In this document: piece by piece, positions 24,520 through 35,529 of the stretch
How positions within the stretch are numbered: position 1 is the stretch's first letter
Layout of the letters: each line of letters opens with the position of its first letter
Origin: Hygrophila difformis
Taxonomy: Eukaryota > Streptophyta > Magnoliopsida > Lamiales > Acanthaceae
Assembly (NCBI GenBank): GCA_030278955.1
Contig: JAOANR010000014.1
Coordinates: 15,874,068-15,938,067, forward strand
DNA length: 64,000 nucleotides
Reading direction: 5' to 3'
Program-made: the position numbers and the translations under genes
Notes under the pieces: model-generated
The model's database searches: none
The model's input: the letters and a program-made list of their open reading frames with translations, nothing else
What the model was told of the DNA's origin: nothing

Positions 24520-25359
24520 TAGGTGTGGAATAGGCCAGGCTACCCGATAGGGGCCTATGACATATATAGCCTACCGAAGGCCAGGCTAGACCAGACATTT
24601 TTTATAAATAGGCTAGGCTTAAGCTATTTTTAAAGCTTATTTAGATAAATAGACTCGGGGTCAGGCCTTATAAATAACCTATTAAGCCTACCAAGCCGAC
24701 TTATTTATCATAGATGTTAGTATGTTTTTATGTTTACAGCATATGAATATGCGGTAATATTATTATTTTATGTAGAAGTAATTATTAATTTGATCTTATA
24801 TATTTCCTTTGTTTTTTAAAGATTGCTATGGACCCACTTAACACGCAGTCCAATGCATATTTTAAACCATTAATAACTCAAATTCGTTACAAGTAAAAAT
24901 TCTAAAAGTTCGATATTTAAAAAACTACAAGACATCTCACTTGGCTATATTTTAACTTATATTTCCATAATAAAACTTTAAGTCAAAGTATATAAATGAA
25001 CAGTAGCATTTGTCAAACCATAGTTAACAAAAAGAACGGAGGAAGTAGGTTTTTAAAATATTTATAAATTTATAAATTCTTTCCCCCGTATATAAATAAC
25101 TGTGGATGAAGACTTGCCCAAATGCACATATTCATGTCTTCCAACCTTATGATTATGTTTGTGCATATGTAAAATAATTTTAACTTAATTTGAAATAGGC
25201 TTAATCAGACTTTTAAAAGGCTAAAACTGCCCTATTTAAATATATAGGCCAGGCTTAGGCCTATCGAAGGTAATAGACTAGACTCGGGCCTTAAAAAATG
25301 ACGTAGGCGTAGGCCATACAAACCTAGGCATAGCCCGCCCTAGCCTGTTTCCACCCCTA
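24520..25359. mobile_element. Non-autonomous hAT-type DNA transposon, 840 bp
   Basis: The terminal sequences TAGGTGTGGAA (left) and TTTCCACCCCTA (right) are imperfect inverted repeats. They are flanked by a perfect 8-bp duplication, TAAGCATA, at 24512-24519 and 25360-25367. The subterminal regions are rich in AGGCCAGGCTA-type motifs in both orientations. An 8-bp duplication with a short CAGGGGTGG-like end is the hAT signature. There is no transposase frame. A MITE lies inside it. Confidence 0.88.
24803..25045. mobile_element. Stowaway-like MITE nested in the hAT element
   Basis: Bounded by TA on each side. The right end CGGAGGAAG matches the usual Stowaway end GGGACGGAGGGAG with changes; the left end TTTCCTTTG is more degraded. 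Internal phrases such as CACGCAGTCCAAT and GACATCTCACTTGGCTAT recur in the MITEs at 27902, 35104 and 62441. Confidence 0.6.
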
Positions 25360-25367
25360 TAAGCATA

Positions 25368-26100
25368 TATACAATGATTAGGAATATTTCATGAGTGTGT
25401 ATACCTAAAATATTTGGGTCAGGTCTTGGGTTGCGGCCACTTTCATATCCAAAATCCGAGAAAGGCTAATATGGACCCGACCCACGATCCGAAAATGAAG
25501 ATCTGAACCGAGCTAAACGGGTTGGGTCCGAGTTGGTTTCGGGTCTACTGGATTGAATTGCCATCCCTTCCAGCGAGTCCCAAAAGAAAGTTAATCCTTA
25601 CGTCCCACTTGAAGTTAACTAACACTAGTTATTTTTCATTTTTAGATAAATTAAATTAATATAAGTATTATTGTAATTTTAATTATTTTCAAATCCCATT
25701 AAAAATCCTTTTTTATTATTTTGCACAAATTTTAATATACTTTTATTTATCTAAATAAAGTTCTTTGAATATTTTTTAATATTTTAAAATGAATACAAAT
25801 AAACATTTTATAATATATATTCTGAAAATAGCAGATTAAATTATTCTAACACGACCACATAATCAACATGAGACGTAGATCTTTTCAATATGATGAGTTC
25901 TTATAGGATGACTTATTGATATGAATAACTAGTTTTAGTCAAGCCATTCTATGGGGTATTAGGGAAAATTGTTTCGGCTATGATTCTATTGAATAATTAA
26001 TATCTAGAATTCATAAAACACAGGTCAGGTGAACCAAAAATGACACAAAAAAAAAAAAAAAAACCATAAACTTCAAATCAGACCACATATTACAAAGCTC
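25368..26100. other. Intergenic, decayed repeat-like sequence
   Basis: It holds GGGTC/GACCC-rich phrases (25415-25570) reminiscent of hAT subterminal repeats, then AT-rich sequence and a poly-A run near 26047. I could not find matched ends or a target-site duplication. Confidence 0.4.
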
Positions 26101-26104
26101 CACT

Positions 26105-26520
26105 CATGCTGTTCTTGATTGCAGGCAGGAGTTTGGTGCTGCCCAAACATAATTGTGCTGAATACTCTCCTGTGTCGAAATTAGGATCCATTGAAGGAGG
26201 ATACAGATCAACATGCCCCTTGTTACAGATAGTGGGAACCAAACTTGCTCTAAACAGATCCACTTATATAAACATAAATAATCATCACGCCCTGAAATGA
26301 ACACTTTTAAACTTGCTGCAAACATGAACTAAAACTATAACGCACAAGGTGAAACACAAGATAAGCAAACTAATGGATTCTGATTGCAACAACCAAGTAT
26401 TTTTTACTAAGTCTCCAAACAAAACATATACTAGTAAAGGGACTTCAGTCTCCAAACAACAACCAAGTAGCTTTGACCACATTTCTGTGATTGATCAGAG
26501 TCAAAATATGAAAAAAAAAT
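26105..26520 (-). pseudogene. Decayed C-terminal and kinase fragments of a WAKL gene
   Basis: The minus strand of 26120-26200 encodes a tail (FDTGEYSAQL) like the C-termini of the kinases in genes A-D. The minus strand of 26410-26510 encodes [13 protein letters not shown] and part of the [15 protein letters not shown] segment, with frame breaks. The activation segment and the rest of the kinase between them are missing. This is a relic of another cluster member. Confidence 0.65.
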
Positions 26521-26620
26521 TCATTTAGTCCCATAAGTTTTTCAATTCCCAAAATAGTCCCACAAATATCGAATAAGCGAATCCGTCCCATAACTACCCT
26601 AATCATTACATGTTTGGGTA
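26509..26620. mobile_element. One end of a foldback MITE
   Basis: The sequence from the A run through TTTAGTCCCATAAG, ACAAATATCGAATA and CCGTCCCATAACTACC closely matches the left part of the complete foldback element at 37911-38263. The matching opposite end, with the phrase ATGGGACGATATGGG, appears at about 27814-27845, on the far side of the WAKL inverted repeat. Confidence 0.6.
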
Positions 26621-26639
26621 ATAATATCTGCGTCGACTC

Positions 26640-27350
26640 TGACACCAAACTCCATGGATATCGCTTCAGCCGCTTTCAAGGGTACGAAGGGAATCCTTAC
26701 CTCGATCCAGGCTGCACTGGTTAGTACTTTTGCGTTGTTTGGAGATGTTTAACATCTTAAAATTTTATTTTCTGATTGTTATTCTGATATATGATTTTCC
26801 AGACATCAATGAATGTGAGGAAAATCCATGCGATCCTATGTGGATTTCCACCAATACTCCTAGTAATTATAAATGTTCATGTCCCCGCGGTTTCAGTGGT
26901 GATGGCTCAAAAGATGGCCGTGGTTGTGTTAAACAGACTTCACCATTTCCAGCGATGAAGTTCTCATTAGGTACACACATTTCCATCAGATTCAATAACG
27001 TTGACTTACAGTTCCATGTCTTATACAAATTTGTGTTTGCAGCTTTTGGCTTCAGCTTGTTGGCAACTATAATGGGCATTACTTGGATCTACTTTAGCTT
27101 CCAGAAAAGAAAAGAAAGCTCATTAGACTCGGACATAAATTCTTCCTTAAAAATGGAGGTGCATTATTCAAGCAGCAGCTTTCACTGAACGAAGGAAGCA
27201 TGGACTCAGCGAAAATATTTTCTGCTGAAGAACTAAAGAAGGCCACCAACAATTACGCTGAAGATCGCATAATTGGAAAAGGAGGTTATGGAACAGTTTA
27301 CAAAGGGATTCTCACTGATCAACGTGCGGTTGCAATCAAGAAGTCCATTA
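26640..27350 (+). pseudogene. WAKL gene fragment on the plus strand (left arm of the inverted duplication)
   Basis: In gene order it contains the end of exon 1 ([14 protein letters not shown], to 26719), an intron, an EGF exon (26813-26970: [12 protein letters not shown]...[21 protein letters not shown]), an intron, and the start of the kinase exon (from 27043). The latter holds the transmembrane segment and, after a frameshift near 27110, the [17 protein letters not shown] juxtamembrane part and the P-loop [11 protein letters not shown]. It stops just after VAIKKS. Orientation is opposite to the four WAKL genes. Splice sites are intact but the catalytic core is absent. Confidence 0.75.
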
Positions 27351-27813
27351 TTCAAGCTACCATAACTACCATTATGCTAATGGACTACTTGATTGCAACC
27401 GCACGTTGATCAGTGAGAATCCCTTTGTAAACTATTCCATAACCTCCTTTTCCAAGTATGCAATCTTCAGCGTAATTTTTGGTGGCCTTCTTTAGTTCTT
27501 CAGCAGAAAATATTTTCGCTGAGTCCATGCTTCCTTCGTTCAGTGCAAGCTGCTGCTTGAATAATACACCTCCATTTAAGGAAGAATTTGTGTCTGAGTC
27601 TAATGAGCTTTCTTTTCTGGAAGCTAAAGTAGATCCAAGTAATGCCCATTATAGTTGCCAACAAGCTGAAGCCGAAAGCTGCAAACTCAAATTTGTATAA
27701 GACATGTAATTGTTAGTCAACGTTATTGAATCTGATGGAAATGTGTGTACCTAATGAGAACTTCATTGCTGGAAATGATGAAGTCTGTTCAACACAACCA
27801 CGTCCATCTTTTT
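26909..27813. repeat. Large inverted repeat made of WAKL sequence (arms ~440 bp, 27-bp loop)
   Basis: The left arm 26909-27350 reappears as its reverse complement at 27378-27813, separated only by 27351-27377. Both arms cover the end of the EGF exon, the intron and the start of the kinase exon, including intron sequence, so the duplication was at DNA level. Arms are highly similar but not identical (for example AACAGACTTCACCATTTCC against AACAGACTTCATCATTTCC). A transcript would fold into a long hairpin. Confidence 0.88.
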
Positions 27814-27901
27814 AAAACTATGGGACGATATGGGTTTTTTTTTTCACAATATATAGAAGTGTATTGCTTCTCATGAACTCCCTGTCATTCATTGTCATAT
27901 A

Positions 27902-28165
27902 GTCCCTCGGTTTTTTTTAAAGTCTTATGTTTTGACTTTTTTTAATATTCATTGTAGCACTTTGATTTCTATTTTTGTTATAGTTATAGAAAGACAAAAT
28001 ATAGCCAAGTGAGATCTTGTTGGATTTGTCTCAACTTGTAGTTTTAAAATATCAAATTTTTAGAATTTTTACTTGTACCGAATTTGACTTATTAATCATT
28101 GAAAATGTACATTGACATACGTGCAAATGAGAAGTGTAAAGTTTTTCTAAAAATAACGGAGGAAG
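27902..28165. mobile_element. Stowaway-like MITE
   Basis: Starts GTCCCTCGG after TA and ends CGGAGGAAG before TA. It contains the internal phrase AAAATATAGCCAAGTGAGAT in reverse relative to the MITE at 24803. Confidence 0.65.
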
Positions 28166-28700
28166 TATAATCTTACACTTAATTTATTAAGAGTCGATTT
28201 AAAGATAATTTGGCTATAATATGGTTCAAGAGGACCTAAGGAAGAAAAAAAAAAAAAAAGACAATCCGTCAAGAGGATATTTTAAATATTATGGAAATAG
28301 TCACATTTAATTAAACATCATAGACTAGGATTGGCATAGCAATTATAGCCAGTAAGAAAGGGTTGCTGCTATGGTGCAGCCGCCTGCACTGTGCGAGCAA
28401 TGGGAAGAGTACTTCTTTTTATGATGTAATGAAGTTTTGTGATGTGTACGATTATTTTTGTAATGTTAGAAGATTTGTGATGTCTAAAAAATTTATAAAG
28501 GATATAATTATTTTTGTGATGTTAAAAAAATTTATGATGTCTTAAACCGCACAAACATCACAATAAGAGGATTGGACAACACAATTTCAAAGACGGCAAA
28601 CATTTATAAGAAATCAATTTTAGCTAGGGGTGTACATTGCAAACATTTATAAGAAAACATCTCTTCAATGAACATTTGAATATAAACCATGCATTTAGAT
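28166..28700. other. Intergenic between the WAKL fragment and gene A
   Basis: AT-rich, with a poly-A run near 28247 and short diverged direct repeats (TTTGTGATGTTAAAAAAATTT-like phrases, 28430-28540). The last part is the likely 3' UTR of gene A. No other gene is visible. Confidence 0.45.
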
Positions 28701-31700
28701 TTAGCGAGGGGTGTTGATTGCATGCCAGTCCATATCGCTGCTCAAAGGGTACTGCTGCTCAAAGTTCTCTCCGGTGCTGGTTTCATGATCATTTGAAATT
28801 GGGTACAAATATTCACTTCCACTTGTGAATCCATTGCTTTCTCCTATGATTTTTTCCTTATCCCAGGAATCCGACTCACATTTCCTCAATCTTTCCAGTT
28901 CCATTGATACTTCTTTCATGGTTGGTCTGTCAATTCCATTTAAGTTGACGCATCTTCTAGCAAGTCCGGCCACAGCACCAATTTGCTCTAAACTCCCTTC
29001 ACGAAGAATTCTTGGTTGCACTATTTGGAGAAGGCGATTTTCATCAACAGACATCGCAAAGTAAGTGGCCAGATTCCTTTCTTCTTCGGTCTTTTCTATG
29101 GAAACTGGATTTTCCCCTGTCAGCAGCTCTGCCAAAACCACACCAAAGCTATATACATCACTTTTATCGGTCAATTGGCTTGTATTGAAATATTCAGGAT
29201 CAACATAGCCCAACGTTCCCTGAACAAGAGTGGTCACTTGTGTACGATCAATAGGCACCAATCTAGATGCTCCAAAATCTGCTATTTTTGCAGTGTAGGA
29301 CTCGTCTAACAATATATTGGGGGACTTCACATCTCGGTGAATAATTGGAATATCTGCAGAAGAATGAAGATACGCAAGTGCACCGGCAGCTTCTGCAGCA
29401 ATCCTCAACCGATTTTTCCAAGAAAACCAGGGCATTCCCACATTGTTATGGATATGGTAAAATAATGTACCATTCGAGACATATTCATAAACTAATAAGG
29501 GGACTTCTGTCTCCAAACAACAGCCCAAGAGTTTAACCACATTTCTGTGATTAATATGAGTTAGAATAGTCACTTCATTGATGAATAGTTCTATTTCATT
29601 CACATCCATTATTCTGGATTTCTTGATTGCAACTTGACGATGATCTGCAAGAACACCTTTGTAAACTATTCCGTGACCCCCTCTTCCAAGAATGCAATCA
29701 TCAGCATAATTGTTGGTGGCCTTTTCAAGTTCTTCAGCAGAGAAGATTCTGGTTGATTCAATACTCCCTTCATTAGAAGAAATGCGTTGTTGTAATAACA
29801 AACCGCCATTTCGCTCAAAGAACTTTTGTCTCATTCTATTGAGTTTCCTCTTTTGAAAGATGTAGTATATTAGAATAAGGCCAATTATCGATGCCAATAA
29901 ACCGAAACCAACACCTGCATATGTACAAATTTTAATTGGAATACGTGTTGAGTAATGTTGAGTTAATGAATACAGTATCATCAACCATATTAAATTGGCT
30001 GAGAAGCTTTCTACTTACCCAAAGCGATCTGCATAATAACTGAATTGTCTGAACTCCGTTTGGTGCAGCCATGACCTTGTTTGGTGCCATCACCGATGAA
30101 GCCTGGTAGACAAGTGCAATAGTAGCTTCCTGGAGTATTGGTGCAGGCCGCGTTTGTATCGCATGGACCATTCTCGTGGATATCACATTCATTTATGTCT
30201 GAAAACCAGAAATTATTAACGTTATGTTGATCTGAGAATTCAAACGACCTTTTTTAACTCTTGATGTGGTTCACATATTATTTAATCACACAAATGTCTC
30301 TCTCATCACACAAAAGACATCTTTTCAACCATCAGTTAATATAACTTTTGCATACGAATCATTCATAAACCCCATATTTGCATTTCTGATGTTTGATGAA
30401 ATGTCAAAATTGCATACGAATTCATCACAAACTCATCTTTGTATTTTTTTTAAGGAGCCGAAGCCAGGGAGTCGAATGGGGAATCGGACCCCCAACACAG
30501 GTTAGAAGATATGAGGGCAAGACCTCATCCACATTTTTGCATTTATCATAATATATTTAAGATAATACTCCCTTCGTTTCTCTAAAATTGAAACATTGAA
30601 AAATGACATGGTTTTTAAGAAATGAGAAAAGGGGTGGTGGAGATTTAAGGAGGAGAGACAAAGGAAGATAAAAAGTAATGCGAATGGGAAAAAGAACGAT
30701 AAAATTATTTCAAAACAGTCCAAAAAAATATTAAAATTATTTGAAAATGGATGAGGTATTAATATTTAGGCCGTAGTAAATATTAATTATTCAAATAGGC
30801 CACGATAAGAGCACTATATTATAAAAATAGGCCAATTAAATTTTTTACATAGTTCATTTTTAACTCCAAAATTTAATTTTCTTTCATTTTGACCCCAAAT
30901 TTCTTAATGTTTCATATATCATTAATATATCAATCCAATAACCTTTTTTCCATGTACTTTAATTTATTTCCATTTATACTTTTTTATTGTTATAATTATA
31001 TTTAATTCATTTAATATTTTTCATTATTTAATTCAATTTAATAATATTTTATTTTATTGTATATAATATAATCTAATTTTTTCACCAAACATTTTATCTT
31101 TTTACTTTTTAAAAATGTAGTTTAATTCTTTCAAATAAATTAAATAAAAATAAATATAATGATAATTTCCATAAAATTAAATAATCAATTTAGACTATTG
31201 AAAAGTAAATACAGAAGATATATTTAAATAATAAAACTAGATTATACTGATTAAATAAAATTATATTAAATAAATTTTGAAGAATTAAATAACGTAAAAA
31301 TTTAAATAAATTTTTATAGAAATAAATATTATTATAAAACTGAAATATATTTGTCAATGTAATATTTAAATATTTTTCATTCAAATTTAGATTTCTAGAA
31401 TCCTGAAATGGAAAATGCAAATTTAAAACATTGGAAAATATAATAATTTAAACTTTAAATATAATTATAAAAATAAAAAAATGTATAATCGAAAATAAAA
31501 TATATTGAAAATGGGTTATATTATTCGATTGATATATTCATGATTGTAACTAGGCTCTGATACCATCTGTAACGTCCCAGTCACACCCACTTGTAGATAT
31601 TGTCCGCTTTGGCCCAACCCGCCCTCACGGCTTTAAAACACGTCTACAAGGGAGAGGTGTCCACACCCTTATAAGGCATGCTTCGTTTCCCTCTCCAACC

Positions 31701-33475
31701 GATGTGGGATGTTACAATGATAAATGGAAAATTAAAAGACTTTGGGTCAAAATGAAAGAAAGTAAAAGTTTTGAGGTAAAAAAATGTGTTGAAAAAAAAA
31801 ATCAATTGGTCTATTTTTACAATATATTGCCCTTGTTGCGGCCTATTTTAATAATTAGTATTTGTATATAGTAAATAAAAAATAATATTTTAATACTAAA
31901 ATCTATATTTAAAAGTACAATATATGAATATTAGGACAAAATGAATGCATTAGGGTATCCTTAAATTTAATGAATTCAACAAGCTAAAGGACCAGATCTT
32001 TAATTAGCTGGTGAGATTACTTAATAGTCATTTTTAATAACATTTTTAAAAATAATTACTACTATATATACTTTATAGCATACATACTTCAGTAGTCTAG
32101 CTTGTCGGACGCAGCAAAATAGCCCAAAAAAGTCAATGTATTTATTTATTTTGTCTAAATCCGTTATCTCCTAATTTTTTTACCCATGTAGAGATGTTTG
32201 GTTGCAAACATATGGGGAGCATATAACCTAGAACATATTTGATGGACCTAAATGTTTCGTTGGTAAGTAGCATTTAGGGGTATATTTGGTCAATATGTTA
32301 ACTTTTAATATGCTAGATTTGAAGCATAGTCTTTAATATGTGATAGTCAAATTCGTTATCTAAACAGGGCCATAGTTTTTAACTTTGCTAATTAAATTTA
32401 AATATGTCTATTTTCACTAATTAAATTTAAATATGTCTATTTTCACTAATTAAGTAAGGATAATGGATTTAATTAGGAAAAATAAAGAGCACTAGAAGGA
32501 AATTTTACCCTTTAAAGTGAAAAAGGGAAAAAAGAAAAAAAAATAATATAATAAAGAAAAGCATAAACCTGTGCAGCCTGGATCCAGATAGGGATTGCCT
32601 TCATATCCTGGAAAGCAGTTGCAACGATATCCCCCACCAAGTTCACCTTCCACGCAGTTACTATTTTTGAGGCATGCATAATCTTTTGATTTCTTAGCTT
32701 CAAAGCAAGTTTTATTGCCAATCACCCAATCCAGCACTACTGGGAAGGTTTCCACGATTCTACTTTCAAATGAGTTGTCGTTGAGATCGGATGAATGGAA
32801 TGTGTAGCTGTCCTGATCCGCTAGAAAAGCATAAAAACAAGGGTTAAAGGATGACACATCTGTCGTATTATCGTTCACGTACACTGTAATATTAAAACTC
32901 CATAGGCCCTTTGGTATGGAAATTTCATTGCAACCAACTCCTTTACAATCTCCTTCAACCACATCCTCTTTTCTATTACAACTAGACGTGCGATAACTGC
33001 TGAAGTTGCTCCAACCAGTAGCTGATATATTACCATAAGCATTACAACCCACAACGATAAGCTTATTTGCATCTGAAAAGGTAATTTGTTGCGGCAAATC
33101 ATATCCGACATCTGATGAAAAGGTAATATTGCCAAATCTGTCCAAGCATATTGAAGCCGGCTCGTTAGATATCCTGATTTGGGAGTCGGAAATATCCATT
33201 ATTTCGACCATATTCGTTTGCCTCGGAAATGCCTTTGGTGGGTTGAAAGAAGTGTTGCAGTTGATATCAAACTCTGGGTCTATGGAGCAACCAGAGCCAA
33301 GCCCAATGCCAAATGGATATGGAACGGTTAAGTTTCCACATGTTCGTTGGCATCCGGGCTTAGTTATGTTGGTAGGTTTTGTGATTGTTGAGTTGGTTTT
33401 CACATAATTTGCAAGTGCCCATTGAAGCCTTGCAAATTGAAAGAAAACAGAATACAGAAGAAAGCTGCGCAGCAT
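28701..33475 (-). CDS. WAKL gene A: intact wall-associated receptor kinase-like protein
   Basis: Three exons: 33475-32569, 30198-30019 and 29914-28701 (907 + 180 + 1214 nt = 766 residues), all with GT/AG junctions and in phase. Exon 1 encodes a signal peptide ([17 protein letters not shown]) and a galacturonan-binding WAK domain ([22 protein letters not shown]) ending [17 protein letters not shown]. Exon 2 is one calcium-binding EGF module (DINECD...GSYYCTC). Exon 3 has a transmembrane helix ([18 protein letters not shown]), the juxtamembrane [14 protein letters not shown], and a kinase with GRGGHG, Lys in [22 protein letters not shown] and YVDPEYF. All catalytic residues are present (RD kinase). 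The family binds pectin fragments at the wall and signals in growth or defence; the ligand here is unknown. It is the only undamaged cluster member in the window. Intron 1 (2.4 kb) is AT-rich and holds a TRIM-type LTR. Confidence 0.93.
31551..31716 (-). mobile_element. TRIM-like LTR with adjoining tRNA-Met PBS in intron 1 of gene A
   Basis: On the minus strand it begins TGTAACATCCCACATCGG (31716) and ends GGGACGTTACA (31568), with inverted ends. After a 2-nt spacer comes TGGTATCAGAGCC, the plant tRNA-Met primer-binding site. The phrase GGTGTGGACACCTCTCCC is one I recognise as common in short plant terminal-repeat retrotransposons. Only ~149 bp of LTR plus the PBS are evident; the second LTR was not found. 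Confidence 0.75.
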
Positions 33476-33554
33476 GTTAAGAAGTTTTGTGTTTTAAGCT
33501 ATAGATGGAGTACTATATTTGAAGGAATAGTCATCTCGACCATCATTATTCAAC

Positions 33555-33562
33555 TTTATATA
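33555..33562 (-). promoter_or_regulatory. TATA box of WAKL gene A
   Basis: TATATAAA on the minus strand, about 80 bases upstream of the ATG at 33475. Confidence 0.6.
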
Positions 33563-35100
33563 GGCAAAAGTTTATGTATTCTCCCGAAACACTTTAATTT
33601 GTTGTTAGAAAAAACAAGTAGGAACTATAGGGTTTAAAATAATACAATGGACGACATGGGCTTGGATGAAGACCTAGTCAATCAACAGACGATCTTATGG
33701 CTTGACATGTAAGGAAATGATCTATAAGACACCTTGAAATTTGAGCTGAATCACATATATGATGTATCATAGGATTATGCTGTTATAAAATGTATGTCAA
33801 CTGTCCTGGCATTATCTCAACTTGGTAAGCTGATGTTGTTACCAAATAGAATTAGTATAGGTGGTTTTGGTGGAAATTTAATACCATGGGCATGAGACCG
33901 AACTATTGGATAGGAGCTTAAAGCTGTCAATTGAACTCCTCTCACTCAGTCATGTACAAAAATGGATGTTTCATGCTCCATAGGTTGAAGAGTCATCAGC
34001 ATATAGTCTTTCTTTACATATAAAAAAAGTGCAATATTATTTCCGAAGATTCATTCTGACATGTCCTGGTGAATATAAACAATAGAACTAGTAAACCGTT
34101 GTTGACACGATGCTTAAACAACCAACCAACAATCGCAGATTATCACGAGATAGGAAATAAAGCGCAGAAAATAAGTAACACAAAAAGCATTTCATGACCT
34201 GATTTGATCACCATGATTTACATCTGGGATACCAATCCAGGCATGTCACTAACTCCCAAAGGCTCACATACATCCTCTGTTTACAACCCCCAAACATCTT
34301 ACAATACTAGGACTCAACAACAGTGAAGAACCCGCCATCCTTGACTGAATAGACAGTTGGACACTATTGTTCCAACATCCGCTGGACAACCCAATCCTAA
34401 TGCTCAGTGCAGTGAGAAGTCTACCTTGGAGCAACTACTAAAATATTAAACTCTCAAAACCCAAAACAAAGTTTCGGATTACAACCATTTTCCCAAGACA
34501 TAACTCTAATCAATACAAGAAAATGGAAGTTTAAATAAAGACTCTCTATCAAAACGACATAAAGAATACCACAGTTAGTTAGTAGGTCGTTTGACAGCAA
34601 GAACACAGCAGCGGCAACAACTTCTTCAAGAATCCATTTTCATGGCTGCTTCCCAATCTTTTCTATGTTGTTCTCTCGTATTCTCTCTAAAGATTGAAAG
34701 CTCAAACAACTAATGAATATGCCAAGTGCATCAGGTTGTTTGAAGTTTTTCCTCACATAAGCAAAATCATCTCTATGTTATGTTTTGCTCCTCTATCTGA
34801 ATTTTTATAAAGTGTTGAGGATGATAGCTGTAGAGTCCATTGGAGAGCAGACGACTTTTGTCCTTGTCTCAGATTACTTTTATCCTTGCGTCAGATCACT
34901 TTTGTCCTTGCCTAACAAATTTTGTCCTTGGAGCATATTATGTCGTACGAAATACAGTATAATAGTATTTATTTAATACTTCATATTGGTAATGCGATAC
35001 AAGTATACAACATAATAAATACGCTCCCCATTTCACTAGTTGTGCGCTTGGATAAACATCACAAATGATGGAACTGATTGGCACTCACTGAAATTATATA
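33563..35100. other. Upstream region of gene A and intergenic DNA
   Basis: No gene is recognised. At 34845-34940 the phrase TTTGTCCTTG recurs four times. The sequence around 34108-34760 has the look of decayed retroelement LTR (TGTTGACACGATGC near 34103), but I found no matched end. Confidence 0.35.
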
Positions 35101-35103
35101 TTA

Positions 35104-35374
35104 CTCTAATCTCATTTCAAATGTCCCAAATTTTTTCACACAGTCTTTGTAACACGCAGTCTAATACATTTATTTAACCGTTAATATCTTAAAAATATAG
35201 AAAAGAATTACAAAAAATATGTATTCCGAAACTATGCGAAAAGATGAATCCAATAAGATCCCGCTTGGCTAAATTTTTTCTTATATAACTACAATAAAAA
35301 TTTAGGTCAAACATACATATTGAACAATGCAAACAAAAAGTCTGAATCAGATGTTTCAAATAGGACGGAGAGAG
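35104..35374. mobile_element. Stowaway-like MITE
   Basis: Bounded by TA. Right end GGACGGAGAGAG; left end CTCTAATCTCATTTC. Internal phrases (CACGCAGTCTAATACATTTATTTAA cut to CACGCAGTCTAATACAT) are shared with the MITEs at 24803 and 62441. Confidence 0.6.
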
Positions 35375-35529
35375 TACATGCGTTTAAGACGCCAACTAAA
35401 ACATGGAATATAAAACAGTGGAATAAAAAACACTAAGCATGCGACATCACATCAGAAAGCACAAAATAACTACAAGAGTTCAACATTCACAAATCGGTAG
35501 CGAGCATCTAAATGATGTGTTTCCATTGA

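Noticed and set aside
30430..30530. SINE or tRNA-like sequence in intron 1 of gene A
   Set aside because: The GGGGAATCGGACCCCC phrase suggests a tRNA B-box-like element, but no A box, poly tail or duplication could be matched.
31000..31550. Matrix-attachment or origin region in the very AT-rich intron 1 of gene A
   Set aside because: AT content alone is not evidence; no specific motif pattern was found.
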